Shown: positions 43,972-52,157 of the stretch, piece after piece
Numbering within the stretch: position 1 is the first letter of the stretch
Layout of the letters: each line of letters opens with the position of its first letter
Position numbers and translations under genes: made by a program
The notes under the pieces: generated by a model
What the model was told of the DNA's origin: nothing
The model's database searches: none
What the model saw: only the letters and a program-made list of their open reading frames with translations
From: Bacteroidota bacterium
Lineage (GTDB): Bacteria > Bacteroidota > Bacteroidia > Chitinophagales > Chitinophagaceae
Assembly (NCBI GenBank): GCA_018267575.1
Contig: JAFDYF010000100.1
Location: 1-64,000 of the forward strand
Direction of reading: 5' to 3'
Length of the DNA stretch: 64,000 nt

Positions 43972-46671
43972 ATGAAAATCCGGTTTTATTTACGTTTTCA
44001 TACAAAGTTTGGTCAGTCCATTTTTGTTACTGGCAATAGTCTTGCTTTGGGCAACAATATGGTTGACAAAGCATTCCCACTACATTACCTGAATAATGAT
44101 TTTTGGGAAGGTTCCTTGGAACTGGATGCTGCCGAAGCTGAACAACAGGAGCTGCAATACAGCTATTTCTTAAAGCAAGAAGATGGTAGCATCATTAAAG
44201 AATGGGGGCAGGACCGGATAATTGTACTGGAAGAAATTGATGTGGAGGAAATCCAATTGATCGACACATGGAACCATGCTGGCGAGTTCGATAATGCTTT
44301 TTTCACTTCGCCGTTCCAACAAACACTATTATCGCACCATAAATCAGCCTTCAAGCAAAAGACCGCTCCTGCAGCAACCCATATATTTAGGGTAAAAGCT
44401 CCTTTGTTGAAAAGGGATGAGGTGCTGTGCCTCTGTGGCAGTGGAAAGGTTTTAAAGGATTGGAAAACGGAGAACCCTTTGTTAATGGCCATTGAAGGGA
44501 ATTGGTGGGTGGCTAAATCAAAACTACCTAAAGAGGTATTGCCCTTAACATATAAATATGGGGTTTACGATTTAAAGGAAAAGAAGTTTGTCAGGTTTGA
44601 GGATGGTGAAAATCGGGTTTTATTTGGCGATGCGGAAAAGAAAAAGCTTACTATACTGCAGGATGGTTTTGCCCATTTGCCCAATAATACTTGGCGTGGC
44701 GCAGGGGTAGCCATTCCTTTATTTAGCTTGCGGTCCAAGGAATCCTTTGGCATTGGGGAGTTTACCGACATAAAAATATTGGTGGATTGGGCAAAAAAAA
44801 CTGGTCTCAAACTGATCCAGCTTTTGCCGGTCAATGACACCACGGCAACGCATAGCTTTTTGGATTCCTATCCCTATGCCGCTATTTCTGCATTTGCGCT
44901 TCACCCCATTTATATTAATCTGTCCAAGGTCGCGGGGAAAAAGCATGCCGAGATCATCAAACTCGTATTAAAAAGGCAAAAACAACTGAACGAGTTGGCC
45001 GATGTGGATTATGAAGAAGTGTTGAGATTAAAAATGGCTGCTTTGGAGGAATTGTACAAAGCCGAGAAAGAAGTTTTTTTAGAGGATGAGGGGTACAAAA
45101 AATTTTTCGAAAAAAGCAAACATTGGTTGGTGCCTTATGCTGCTTTTTGTTATCTGAGGGATAGGAACAATAATGCCGATTTTTCGCAATGGCCATTGTA
45201 TGGTCAGTATAATAAATCTTCCATACAAAAATATGTTTCGCCTCGGGCCAAGCATTTCGATTCTATTGCAGTGCATTATTTTACCCAATACCATCTGCAC
45301 CTACAATTGCTGGAAGCTACAGACTATGCACATAAAAACAGCATTATCCTAAAAGGGGATATCCCGATTGGTATCTATCGGCATAGTTGCGATGCTTGGG
45401 TGGACCCTGATCTTTACCATATGGATTTGCAAGCCGGTGCACCTCCTGATGGTTTTGCCGTCAAAGGACAGAACTGGGGCTTCCCTACTTATAATTGGGA
45501 AGTGATGGCGAAGGATGGTTTTGAATGGTGGAAGCGAAGGTTCGAGCAGATGTCGGATTATTTCGATGCGTTCCGTATCGACCATATACTGGGTTTCTTC
45601 CGTATATGGAGTATCCCCATGCATGCGGTGGAAGGGGTGATGGGGCGATTCGTTCCTGCGGTGCCGGTGCATATCAATGAGTTTAGCGAGCGGAATATTC
45701 CGTTTAACCATTACCGTTATACACGTCCCTTTATCAACGATGCGGTAATATGGGAATGTTTTAATAGCTCATCCGATCTTGCTAAATCGCAATTTCTGGA
45801 ACCTAATAAGGATGGTACCTACCACCTCAAACCCGAATTTGATGAGCAAAGGAAAGTAGAGCATTATTTTGCAGGTCTGGAGCAGAATGATTCCAACCAT
45901 CAGTTGAAATATGGTCTTTTCAATCTGATCAGCAATGTGATTTTGTTTGAGGAACCAGGTTCGGAGGGCAAGCAATTCCATTTCCGTATTGCGATGGAGA
46001 GTACATCCTCCTTTCGCTATTTGGAATGGGATAAAAGTTCACTGAAAGATTTGTACGTCGATTATTTTTACCGTCGTCAGGATTTTGCCTGGAAGCGGGA
46101 AGCAATGCAGAAATTGCCTGCGCTGAAAGCGGCCACCAATATGTTGGTATGTGGGGAGGACTTGGGCATGGTGCCCGATTGTGTACCTGATGTAATGAAG
46201 CAGCTTGGCATCCTGAGCTTGGAAATACAGCGTATGCCCAAAGCCGTTGGCAAGGAGTTTTTCTCTCCTGCTGATGCTCCCTATCTTTCAGTGGTCACAC
46301 CTTCGACACATGATATGAGTACCATCCGCGGTTGGTGGGAAGAGGACAGAGAAAAGACCCAACGTTTCTTTAATCATGAAATGGGACAATGGGGTGATGC
46401 ACCCTTCTTTTGCGATCCCTGGATCAATAAGGCCATCGTGATTCAACATTTATATTCACCAGCCATGTGGAGCATCTTCCAATTGCAAGACCTGCTGGGC
46501 ATGAGTGAGACCATCCGGCGCGAGAACCCCAATGATGAGCGCATCAATATTCCGGCCGATCCCAAAAATTATTGGCGCTACCGAATGCACATTAGCTTGG
46601 AAGATTTGGTCAATGAAAAAGATTTTAATGAAGAGCTAAAAGGCTATGTGCATAGCTCAGGACGGGTTTGA
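43972..46671 (+). CDS. malQ: 4-alpha-glucanotransferase with starch-binding domains
   Basis: An 899-residue GH77 amylomaltase. Two N-terminal CBM20-like domains (residues 1-115, KIRFYLRFHTKFGQSIFVTGN, and about 130-230, THIFRVKAPLLKRDEVLCLCG) precede the GH77 barrel. Catalytic motifs: LIQLLPVNDTT, SYPYAAISAFALHPIY, GDIPIGIYRHSCDAW (invariant region), FDAFRIDHILGFFRIW with the nucleophile Asp, CGEDLGMVPDCV with the acid/base Glu, and TPSTHDMSTIRGWW. It transfers glucan segments in glycogen and maltodextrin metabolism in the cytosol. This CBM20-GH77 type is the plant DPE2-like form. Confidence 0.93.
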   Translation: MKIRFYLRFHTKFGQSIFVTGNSLALGNNMVDKAFPLHYLNNDFWEGSLELDAAEAEQQELQYSYFLKQEDGSIIKEWGQDRIIVLEEIDVEEIQLIDTWNHAGEFDNAFFTSPFQQTLLSHHKSAFKQKTAPAATHIFRVKAPLLKRDEVLCLCGSGKVLKDWKTENPLLMAIEGNWWVAKSKLPKEVLPLTYKYGVYDLKEKKFVRFEDGENRVLFGDAEKKKLTILQDGFAHLPNNTWRGAGVAIPLFSLRSKESFGIGEFTDIKILVDWAKKTGLKLIQLLPVNDTTATHSFLDSYPYAAISAFALHPIYINLSKVAGKKHAEIIKLVLKRQKQLNELADVDYEEVLRLKMAALEELYKAEKEVFLEDEGYKKFFEKSKHWLVPYAAFCYLRDRNNNADFSQWPLYGQYNKSSIQKYVSPRAKHFDSIAVHYFTQYHLHLQLLEATDYAHKNSIILKGDIPIGIYRHSCDAWVDPDLYHMDLQAGAPPDGFAVKGQNWGFPTYNWEVMAKDGFEWWKRRFEQMSDYFDAFRIDHILGFFRIWSIPMHAVEGVMGRFVPAVPVHINEFSERNIPFNHYRYTRPFINDAVIWECFNSSSDLAKSQFLEPNKDGTYHLKPEFDEQRKVEHYFAGLEQNDSNHQLKYGLFNLISNVILFEEPGSEGKQFHFRIAMESTSSFRYLEWDKSSLKDLYVDYFYRRQDFAWKREAMQKLPALKAATNMLVCGEDLGMVPDCVPDVMKQLGILSLEIQRMPKAVGKEFFSPADAPYLSVVTPSTHDMSTIRGWWEEDREKTQRFFNHEMGQWGDAPFFCDPWINKAIVIQHLYSPAMWSIFQLQDLLGMSETIRRENPNDERINIPADPKNYWRYRMHISLEDLVNEKDFNEELKGYVHSSGRV

Positions 46672-46794
46672 TTTTTTTAGACCAGCTTTTGGTTCACCGA
46701 TCAGCATCGTTGTGTCACTCACTTGTACGTATTCAATTCTATTGGACGGTGAAAGCTCAACGCATAAAGCCGTACGCAAGTTTCTCGCTTAACG

Positions 46795-47094
46795 ATCTTT
46801 CCTCTGTGTACTCTGCGCCTCTGCGTGAAAATTTTGTTTCACACAACGATAACAAAGAATACAACGGGGACAAAGAATGGAATGCCTTAAGGTATGAGTT
46901 CGCTAGCTCACCCCATAATGCATTGAGCAAACTCTCCAACTCAAGGTTCTCCCCGTCTCTGCGGTTATTTTTTGCCACGAAGGCACCAAGACACAAAGAA
47001 TGCTTAACGCTTAATGCTAAAAGCTGGAAGCATCCTTTCTCCTATCAACCCTTCTACAATTTAGCCTAATCCCTAATTCCAAATCCCCAATTCC
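46795..47094. repeat. Composite block of intergenic low-complexity repeats
   Basis: The gap between malQ and the epimerase gene holds several word families in series: CTCTGTGTACTCTGCGCC TCTGCGTG (46801-46828); AACGATAACAAAGAATACAACGGGG (46846-46870); CACGAAGGCACCAAGACACAAAG (about 46977-46999); GCTTAACGCTTAATGCTAAAAGCTGG (47003-47028); and CCTAATCCCTAATTCCAAATCCCC (47067-47090). The last two match the order of blocks at 9957-10112. Open frames across it are artefacts. Confidence 0.65.
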
Positions 47095-47124
47095 TTTAGG
47101 AAAACCCAATTCCAACTAACTTTG
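47095..47124 (+). promoter_or_regulatory. Candidate promoter of the epimerase gene
   Basis: TTTA at 47095-47098, an 18-bp spacer, and TAACTTTG at 47117-47124 match the Bacteroidota pair with one mismatch. The ATG follows at 47144. The -33 part lies at the edge of the low-complexity block. Confidence 0.6.
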
Positions 47125-47143
47125 CCCAAACGAATCACTCGAA

Positions 47144-48172
47144 ATGAAAATCCGATACTGGCATCAGCATTTGAAATTTACCCATCCGTTCACTATTTCC
47201 AAAGGAACAAAAACCCATCAACCCACACTGATTGTGGAATTGGAAGATCGAGGTATTAAAGGTTATGGTGAAGCTCCCGCCATTAACTATTATAATATCA
47301 CCGTGGAAAAGATGATTGCCGATATTGAGCAGAAGAAATCAATGATAGAAAAATTTGCATTCACCTCCCCTGAAAGATATTGGCATTATCTACATCATTT
47401 GTTACCCCATAACCCCTTTCTCGTTTGTGCTTTGGATATGGCCGCTTGGGATTTTTATGGTAAAGTCAGGAACAAACCCTTGTATGAATTATGGAAACTA
47501 GATATATCCAAAGGACCTATAACTGATTTCACGATTGGAATTGACACGATTGAGAAGATGGTTTCCAAGATGGAGGAGAAACCTTGGCCTGTATATAAAA
47601 TAAAATTGGGGACAGATAAAGATGTTGAAATATTGCAATCGCTGAGGAAACACACTGATGCAATCTTTCGTGTGGATGCAAACGCTGCATGGAAAGCCGA
47701 AGATGTATTAAAGATTATGCCTGCATTGGAGGAAACGGGTGTGGAACTGATAGAGCAACCCTTGGCAAAATATGATTGGGAAGGGATGTCGGTATTATAC
47801 AAAGCATCTCCCATACCATTGATTGCGGATGAATCCTGTGTGTCTGAATCGGATGTGGAAAAATGTGTAGGCCATTTTCATGGCATCAATATCAAGCTCA
47901 CTAAATGTAGTGGCATTACCCCCGCACTGCGCATGATCGAAAATGCGAGGGAACTGGGTTTGAAAGTGATGATGGGTTGTATGAATGAGAGTAGTATCGG
48001 GAGCGCCGCGATTGCCAATATGCTGCCTCTATTGGATTATGTGGATATGGATGGGCCTCTTTTACTGGCAGAAGACCTTGCAACAGGAATTGGATACGAT
48101 TATGGGAAAGTGAAACTGAGTGGTGGGGTTGGGCTGGGAGTAATCTTGTTAAACCAGGATGTAAGGCAATAA
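47144..48172 (+). CDS. Dipeptide epimerase, enolase superfamily
   Basis: A 342-residue enzyme of the mandelate-racemase/muconate-lactonising group. It has the KxK base motif YKIKLGTDKD near residue 147, metal ligands in RVDANAAW (Asp), LIEQPL (Glu) and IADESC (Asp), and the second base lysine in INIKLTKCSG. This pattern, with the ends GCMNESSIG and DMDGPLLLAED, fits L-Ala-D/L-Glu-type dipeptide epimerases involved in murein peptide recycling. The exact dipeptide cannot be told. No peptidase is adjacent. Confidence 0.88.
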   Translation: MKIRYWHQHLKFTHPFTISKGTKTHQPTLIVELEDRGIKGYGEAPAINYYNITVEKMIADIEQKKSMIEKFAFTSPERYWHYLHHLLPHNPFLVCALDMAAWDFYGKVRNKPLYELWKLDISKGPITDFTIGIDTIEKMVSKMEEKPWPVYKIKLGTDKDVEILQSLRKHTDAIFRVDANAAWKAEDVLKIMPALEETGVELIEQPLAKYDWEGMSVLYKASPIPLIADESCVSESDVEKCVGHFHGINIKLTKCSGITPALRMIENARELGLKVMMGCMNESSIGSAAIANMLPLLDYVDMDGPLLLAEDLATGIGYDYGKVKLSGGVGLGVILLNQDVRQ

Positions 48173-48272
48173 ATATTTGATATCGTTTTTGCTCTCTATC
48201 TGGTAGAACTTAAGATGATAATGGGTGAATAGAAAGGGTTCATAATTTTATATAGTAAGTCTGTTTCTTTTT

Positions 48273-48280
48273 TATTTTTG
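48273..48280 (+). promoter_or_regulatory. Candidate -7 element of tRNA-Pro
   Basis: TATTTTTG matches TAnnTTTG and lies 13 bp before the tRNA 5' end. A clear -33 TTTG was not found. Confidence 0.4.
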
Positions 48281-48293
48281 CGTTCTGATTTTT

Positions 48294-48367
48294 CGGGATG
48301 TAGCGCAGCCCGGTAGCGCACCACGTTCGGGACGTGGGGGCCGCTGGTTCGAATCCAGTCATCCCGA
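48294..48367 (+). tRNA. tRNA-Pro (anticodon CGG), integration target
   Basis: A 74-nt tRNA. The acceptor stem CGGGATG pairs with CATCCCG, the anticodon stem CCACG/CGTGG encloses loop TTCGGGA giving anticodon CGG for proline, and the T loop is TTCGAAT. The discriminator is A48367 and CCA is not encoded. Its 3' half is the attachment site of the element downstream, and the tRNA remains intact on the left side. Confidence 0.94.
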
Positions 48368-48370
48368 CTT
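48346..48370 (+). repeat. Left attachment repeat (attL) in tRNA-Pro
   Basis: A 25-bp sequence beginning GGTTCGAATCCAG and ending CCGACTT, spanning the T arm, 3' acceptor strand and 3 bp past the tRNA. It is repeated exactly at 53694-53718 in the same direction. Confidence 0.9.
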
Positions 48371-48389
48371 ATATATTTTATAAATAATT

Positions 48390-48420
48390 AAATATCAATG
48401 ATTTGTAATGATTGATATTT
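48390..48420. repeat. Inverted repeat next to attL
   Basis: AAATATCAAT (48390-48399) and ATTGATATTT (48411-48420) form a perfect 10-bp inverted repeat around an 11-nt spacer, between the att core and the GTGGTC motifs. It could be a binding site for the excisionase-like protein or a regulator. Confidence 0.5.
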
Positions 48421-48425
48421 TTATT

Positions 48426-48443
48426 GTGGTCGTTTTTGTGGTC
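48426..48443 (+). repeat. Left arm-type sites (two GTGGTC motifs)
   Basis: GTGGTC at 48426-48431 and 48438-48443, 12 bp apart start to start, within TGTGGTCGTTTTTGTGGTCA. The same pair with the same spacing and direction is at 53543-53560 near the other end. These look like integrase arm-binding sites. Confidence 0.65.
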
Positions 48444-48822
48444 ATTGAATAGACTAAATCGAATAATTCGGCCATGTAGGCTAATACCTTTTCTTCTATA
48501 TTCCCCCTTCAATTCAAATACAATTTTTTCATACGTGTAAATGTGTGCCAAATGTACTTTACACTTTATGCACCTTCAAATTATCAATTGCTTAACTCGC
48601 TTTTTTTAGTACAAACATATTTCGGTTTTGTAGACTTCAAGCCTGTATTGTGTTTCATCCCATTGTTTAATTCTTGATTAATTAAAGTTGACAACGGGGC
48701 TTAATTATGCACCCTATTAGGTTTAGATATTGTTGATACAGCAAGATAGCTAATGTCCATAGCTGGACTTCAAAATTGAAACCAAACTATTTGAAACAAT
48801 TTAAAACAACAATGGAAACTTT

Positions 48823-49134
48823 ATGGCACAAACTAACATGGTGCAAATCGAAATTGCATCCTCAGAAATGCTGATTAAGCAATTAGCTAATAGTGTTTCA
48901 AAAGTAATTGATGATAAAATTAAGCAGCTTCAACCTACAGAGGGAATTGAAAAGTACATAACACGAAAGGAAGTTGCCAGCATGTACGGGATAAGTTTGG
49001 TAACTGTGCATAGCTGGATCAATGCAAAGTTGCTCAATCCCTACAAAGTTGGGCAAAAGACATTGTTTTTATTGTCTGAGGTCAAGGCAATTGCAGTAAG
49101 TCAGCGCAAACAAAAGGAGGTGGCCAATGTGTAA
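48823..49134 (+). CDS. Excisionase-like helix-turn-helix protein
   Basis: A 103-residue DNA-binding protein. After a helical N-terminus (residues 1-45), the segment ITRKEVASMYGISLVTVHSW (about 46-65) is a MerR-like winged helix of the HTH_17/excisionase group, followed by the wing NPYKVGQKTLFLLSEVKAI. It may direct element excision (Xis) or control the following genes. It overlaps the next gene by 8 bp. The preceding 450 bp hold the att-proximal repeats and presumably its promoter. Confidence 0.8.
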   Translation: MAQTNMVQIEIASSEMLIKQLANSVSKVIDDKIKQLQPTEGIEKYITRKEVASMYGISLVTVHSWINAKLLNPYKVGQKTLFLLSEVKAIAVSQRKQKEVANV

Positions 49135-49504
49135 GAAATTAGACCAATTGCCGCTATTTAATAACCCTTTAGAGCTTGCTGCCATTGATAGGAAAGATTG
49201 TCTTATTCGTTGCAAGAAAGCGTTAATTAAAGCAAGTGCAATTGATTACCATCCCGTGGAATCGTTTGAGTATTTGAAGAAAGCCAAAGACATTTTACAA
49301 CAATACCCAGATTTATGTGAGCTAAAAAAGTATCAATTGGCAAGGAAAGTTTTGTCAATTGCGGATGCCAGCGCAATCAAGCTGGAAAGGGTATTGAATG
49401 ATTGTGTATTTTCTAAAAATGCAACTCATAAAGATTTTATCCTGACAACCGAATTAATAGACCTGGCTATTGAAGATTTAAAAAAATACGAAAATCAACA
49501 ATAA
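49127..49504 (+). CDS. Unknown element protein, helical (125 residues)
   Basis: A soluble, mostly helical protein starting MCKKLDQLPLFNNPLELAAI and containing KALIKASAIDYHPVESFEYL and ILQQYPDLCELKKYQLARKV, TPR-like in appearance. I do not recognise a family. It overlaps the excisionase-like gene by 8 bp and is followed after 3 bp by the replication-initiator-like gene, so the three are one transcription and translation unit. The tail is acidic and lysine-rich. A role as an accessory factor of replication or regulation is only a guess. Confidence 0.65.
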   Translation: MCKKLDQLPLFNNPLELAAIDRKDCLIRCKKALIKASAIDYHPVESFEYLKKAKDILQQYPDLCELKKYQLARKVLSIADASAIKLERVLNDCVFSKNATHKDFILTTELIDLAIEDLKKYENQQ

Positions 49505-49507
49505 CAG

Positions 49508-50857
49508 GTGGTTGATGGAATCCAAATATGCTACCATGATTGCGCCCGGTCTCATTTGTTAGAGGCTGATTGGCAGGCCCTATTCTGGGATAAGTCTTTA
49601 GTGAGGGTGGATGATAATAGACTTATGAAATTTCGAGGGTTAGACTTGAAACTAAAAAATTCAAAAAACGGTGGTTTAGCGTTGTTGGTTTCGGGTTCAA
49701 TACACAAATACCACAATCTTGGGGAACACAATGCCGACCAATTTACTTTTGAAAGGCTAGTGCAATCCATAGATAGTTTCACGGATTTGTTTTCAATACC
49801 AGCGAAAGAATGTTATATACATGGGATTGAAGTTGGGCTTAACCTAATACTTGAATATCCAGTTATACGGGTACTTAAAAATGTGGTATGTCATGCATAC
49901 AAGCCATTTAGTTTTTTGTCAGAAAGGAGTATAAGAAACGGGATAGTTTGCACCCACTCAAAATACAGGGTAAAGGTTTACGATAAATCAAAAGTAAGTG
50001 GCGTTAGTTGTGGAAACACTTTACGTTTTGAAGTAGCTATTGATAAAATGGAAAAGATTGCAGCTTATCAAATTAAAACACTTGCAGACCTTCAGGACAA
50101 ATACAAGGTATATCCACTTATCAATTTATTGAAGGATGCATTGAACGATATTGTTTTTACGGATAGTTCAATGAACATTAGAATTCTATCCGAGCATGAA
50201 CAAAAACAATTTCTCCATTTTAGCAACCCTAAAACGTGGCAAACCCTTAGCAAACATCAACGTTGCCGTGCAAAAAAAACATTTAAAAAGTTGCTTGCAA
50301 ATGGTAACCCTCCGAATCTTTTCCCAATTGTTATAAAAACGTGGGATAACTTATTTCGGGAAAAAATTGAAGCAGATTTGCCGCAACCTTTGGACAATGG
50401 TTGTTTTAAAATGGAAGCACTTGAAACCGCAACCTTTGGACAACTTGAATATACGGGCCAAAAGTTGCGCAAAGAATTTGGAAAATCAATTGAAATAAAT
50501 GCAGGTTTTCTTATTAACGAAAACCTGAATATAATTGATAAAGAGTTAGCTGAAAAGCCGGAAAACCGTTTTTGTATTTCTTGTGGCAAAAGTCTGGGAA
50601 CAACCAACCCCAAAAGAAAATTTTGTTCCCCAAAAAAATATGGTAACAAAGCTGCAAAAAGATGCAGAAACAAACAATCGAATAAAAAAAGAGATTTTAA
50701 AAGGCTAATCCAAAAGGCAATTGCAAAAGACCTTTACTTAGTAATCAGCTACAAGGAAAATGGTTGTGTTTATTCAGACATTTTGCACAACTCTGAATTT
50801 ATGACAGTCAAAGAGACATGGGACCGGATTGAAAAAGTTTGTTTGCTTGAAAAATAA
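49508..50857 (+). CDS. Replication-initiator-like protein with zinc-finger-like tail
   Basis: A 449-residue protein. The N-terminal half has the layout of Bacteroidota proteins related to filamentous-phage gene II/X initiators: ICYHDC, VSGSIHKYHNLGEHNADQFT, CYIHGIEVGLNLIL, YRVKVYDKSK, TLRFEVAIDKMEKI and KTLADLQDK. These initiators nick DNA for rolling-circle replication. Residues 356-386 hold C356-x2-C359-x13-C373-x12-C386 within a basic stretch, probably a zinc-binding DNA contact, followed by a short domain. Family membership is from remembered pattern, not a search; the catalytic tyrosine is not pinned down. The first codon could also be a later ATG. Confidence 0.6.
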   Translation: MVDGIQICYHDCARSHLLEADWQALFWDKSLVRVDDNRLMKFRGLDLKLKNSKNGGLALLVSGSIHKYHNLGEHNADQFTFERLVQSIDSFTDLFSIPAKECYIHGIEVGLNLILEYPVIRVLKNVVCHAYKPFSFLSERSIRNGIVCTHSKYRVKVYDKSKVSGVSCGNTLRFEVAIDKMEKIAAYQIKTLADLQDKYKVYPLINLLKDALNDIVFTDSSMNIRILSEHEQKQFLHFSNPKTWQTLSKHQRCRAKKTFKKLLANGNPPNLFPIVIKTWDNLFREKIEADLPQPLDNGCFKMEALETATFGQLEYTGQKLRKEFGKSIEINAGFLINENLNIIDKELAEKPENRFCISCGKSLGTTNPKRKFCSPKKYGNKAAKRCRNKQSNKKRDFKRLIQKAIAKDLYLVISYKENGCVYSDILHNSEFMTVKETWDRIEKVCLLEK

Positions 50858-50868
50858 AAACTTAAAAT

Positions 50869-51309
50869 ATGGAAACAAAGATTTCGCAAAGGCAATATGC
50901 TGCCATGTTAGGGGTATCAAATACAGCAATAGGAAAAGCTATCAAAGCCCATTATATAAATAAGGGTTTTGATAAGCAAAGCAGAAAAATTGTGGTAAGT
51001 ATTGCAAATGAAGAATGGGGAAACCAAATGGTTGAACGAAAGAAAACATTATTGGAAAGGAATAGGAAGCCATTAGGGAGCGTTTCGGGCAACTGTGGCG
51101 GCTTGGCTTTGCCCTCCGATGGAAGTGCTGCTAATGGGCTTATATTGGCTTTTCGTAAAATGGTGGATGAATTGCAAAGTTTGCCAACAAAATGTATTGA
51201 CAAAATCATTTGTTCCAATAATAGGGATGCAGCTTTTGATATACTTTCATCTGAAATTAGCCATGTGATACAACATCTTGGGAGGATGTCAACAAATAGT
51301 GAGCGTTAA
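50869..51309 (+). CDS. HTH-containing element protein (146 residues)
   Basis: The first 45 residues (ISQRQYAAMLGVSNTAIGKA followed by IKAHYINKGFD) look like a helix-turn-helix of the type that begins phage DNA-binding and terminase-small-subunit-like proteins. The middle is a low-complexity linker (GSVSGNCGGLALPSDGSAAN) and the C-terminus is helical (FDILSSEISHVIQHLGRM). I do not recognise the full family. It begins 11 bp after the initiator-like gene, in the same unit. A regulator or a DNA-recognition factor is most likely. Confidence 0.65.
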   Translation: METKISQRQYAAMLGVSNTAIGKAIKAHYINKGFDKQSRKIVVSIANEEWGNQMVERKKTLLERNRKPLGSVSGNCGGLALPSDGSAANGLILAFRKMVDELQSLPTKCIDKIICSNNRDAAFDILSSEISHVIQHLGRMSTNSER

Positions 51310-51665
51310 CCTTATAAACACAAAGCGATATACATCTACTCAAATACTTATACGTTTTTTTTAAGTATGTGTTTTAAAATCTTAGGTTCTTCCCAGAGGT
51401 TTGATTTGCGGGGGCAAACACCCCCGCAAATAGGCTTGTCAAAGTTTTTTTTAAATGTTGTCAAGTTGATTTATTGAATCTGATTTTTATTTTTACTTAA
51501 TTGAAAGTTAGGCATAGCAAGCATGAGTTAAAATCTGTAAAGTATTTTCTAAAGTTTTTGCTACCCATTTTATAAACCCGAATTTTAAAGTTCAATTAGA
51601 TTTGGCTTGGTAAATTATAGGTTGACAAAAGCAGCTTTTTATTTTTTCACCATAAAATAAATTTT
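51310..51665. other. Non-coding region of the element, possible origin
   Basis: 356 bp without a supported gene, AT-rich apart from one GC-rich hairpin (51405-51430). It also has a weak inverted repeat ATACTTA/TAAGTAT (51344-51368) and two close copies of TTGTCAA(A)GTT near 51437 and 51459. In compact rolling-circle replicons such a gap after the initiator often contains the origin. Confidence 0.5.
51405..51430. repeat. GC-rich hairpin, candidate replication origin
   Basis: TTTGCGGGGG (51405-51414) and CCCCCGCAAA (51421-51430) are perfect 10-bp arms with loop CAAACA. The seven G-C pairs stand out in an AT-rich gap. No T-run follows directly (the next is 15 nt away), so it is not a standard terminator. 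Confidence 0.6.
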
Positions 51666-51959
51666 ATGCAAGATTTTTCAAAACCATTTGAGATTGAGTT
51701 TTTAAATAGGGTAAACCACAAAAGAATAGCTGAATTAATTTTAGAAATGCAGGATGTTGCACCCTTTGAGGATATGCAACGAGACCTACAAGAAATGCTA
51801 TGTGGGTATCTCGGTAGCAAACCTGAAAGTATCGAGGCGGTTAAAAAAGCAGAAACCGTCTTTATTCTTTCAAATTTTTTCCGTGAAATTAAAAAATGCG
51901 TTGATGAATGCAGGTCAACTCTACCAAGTATAAAGTATTCAGAACACAGCTTAATTTGA
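51666..51959 (+). CDS. Small helical protein of the element (97 residues)
   Basis: A soluble protein starting MQDFSKPFEIEFLNRV with an acidic, helical body (ELILEMQDVAPFEDMQRDLQ, IEAVKKAETVFILSNFFREI) and two cysteines near the end. There is no recognised family. It is separated from the initiator unit by the 356-bp gap and is followed by a terminator. Its size and charge would fit an antirepressor, immunity or coupling factor, but nothing shows which. Confidence 0.6.
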   Translation: MQDFSKPFEIEFLNRVNHKRIAELILEMQDVAPFEDMQRDLQEMLCGYLGSKPESIEAVKKAETVFILSNFFREIKKCVDECRSTLPSIKYSEHSLI

Positions 51960-52049
51960 TTTCGTTTTATGTTCAATTAGTTTTCAGAATTCCAGTTTTA
52001 CGAATAATAATATAGTCAAAAGCCTGTAAGGCTTAAACCCTACCCTAAA

Positions 52050-52079
52050 CAAAAGGCAACCAAATAAGGTTGCCTTTTG
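52050..52079. terminator. Bidirectional terminator inside the element
   Basis: CAAAAGGCAACC (52050-52061) and GGTTGCCTTTTG (52068-52079) form a 12-bp stem with loop AAATAA between two convergent genes, with T/A runs inside the stem on both sides. Confidence 0.85.
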
Positions 52080-52157
52080 CGTTAATGATTATTTTGAGCA
52101 CCAGTTTAAACATTGGTTTATCCTTCAATTTGGAATAAGCCAATTGATTAAATGGAA

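Noticed and set aside
46668..47069. 133-codon frame after malQ
   Set aside because: It overlaps the malQ end and then reads through the composite low-complexity block; no domain or start signal supports it.
46795..47094. CRISPR-like reading of the repeat block
   Set aside because: Units are degenerate, of uneven length, without unique spacers, and no cas gene is in the window.
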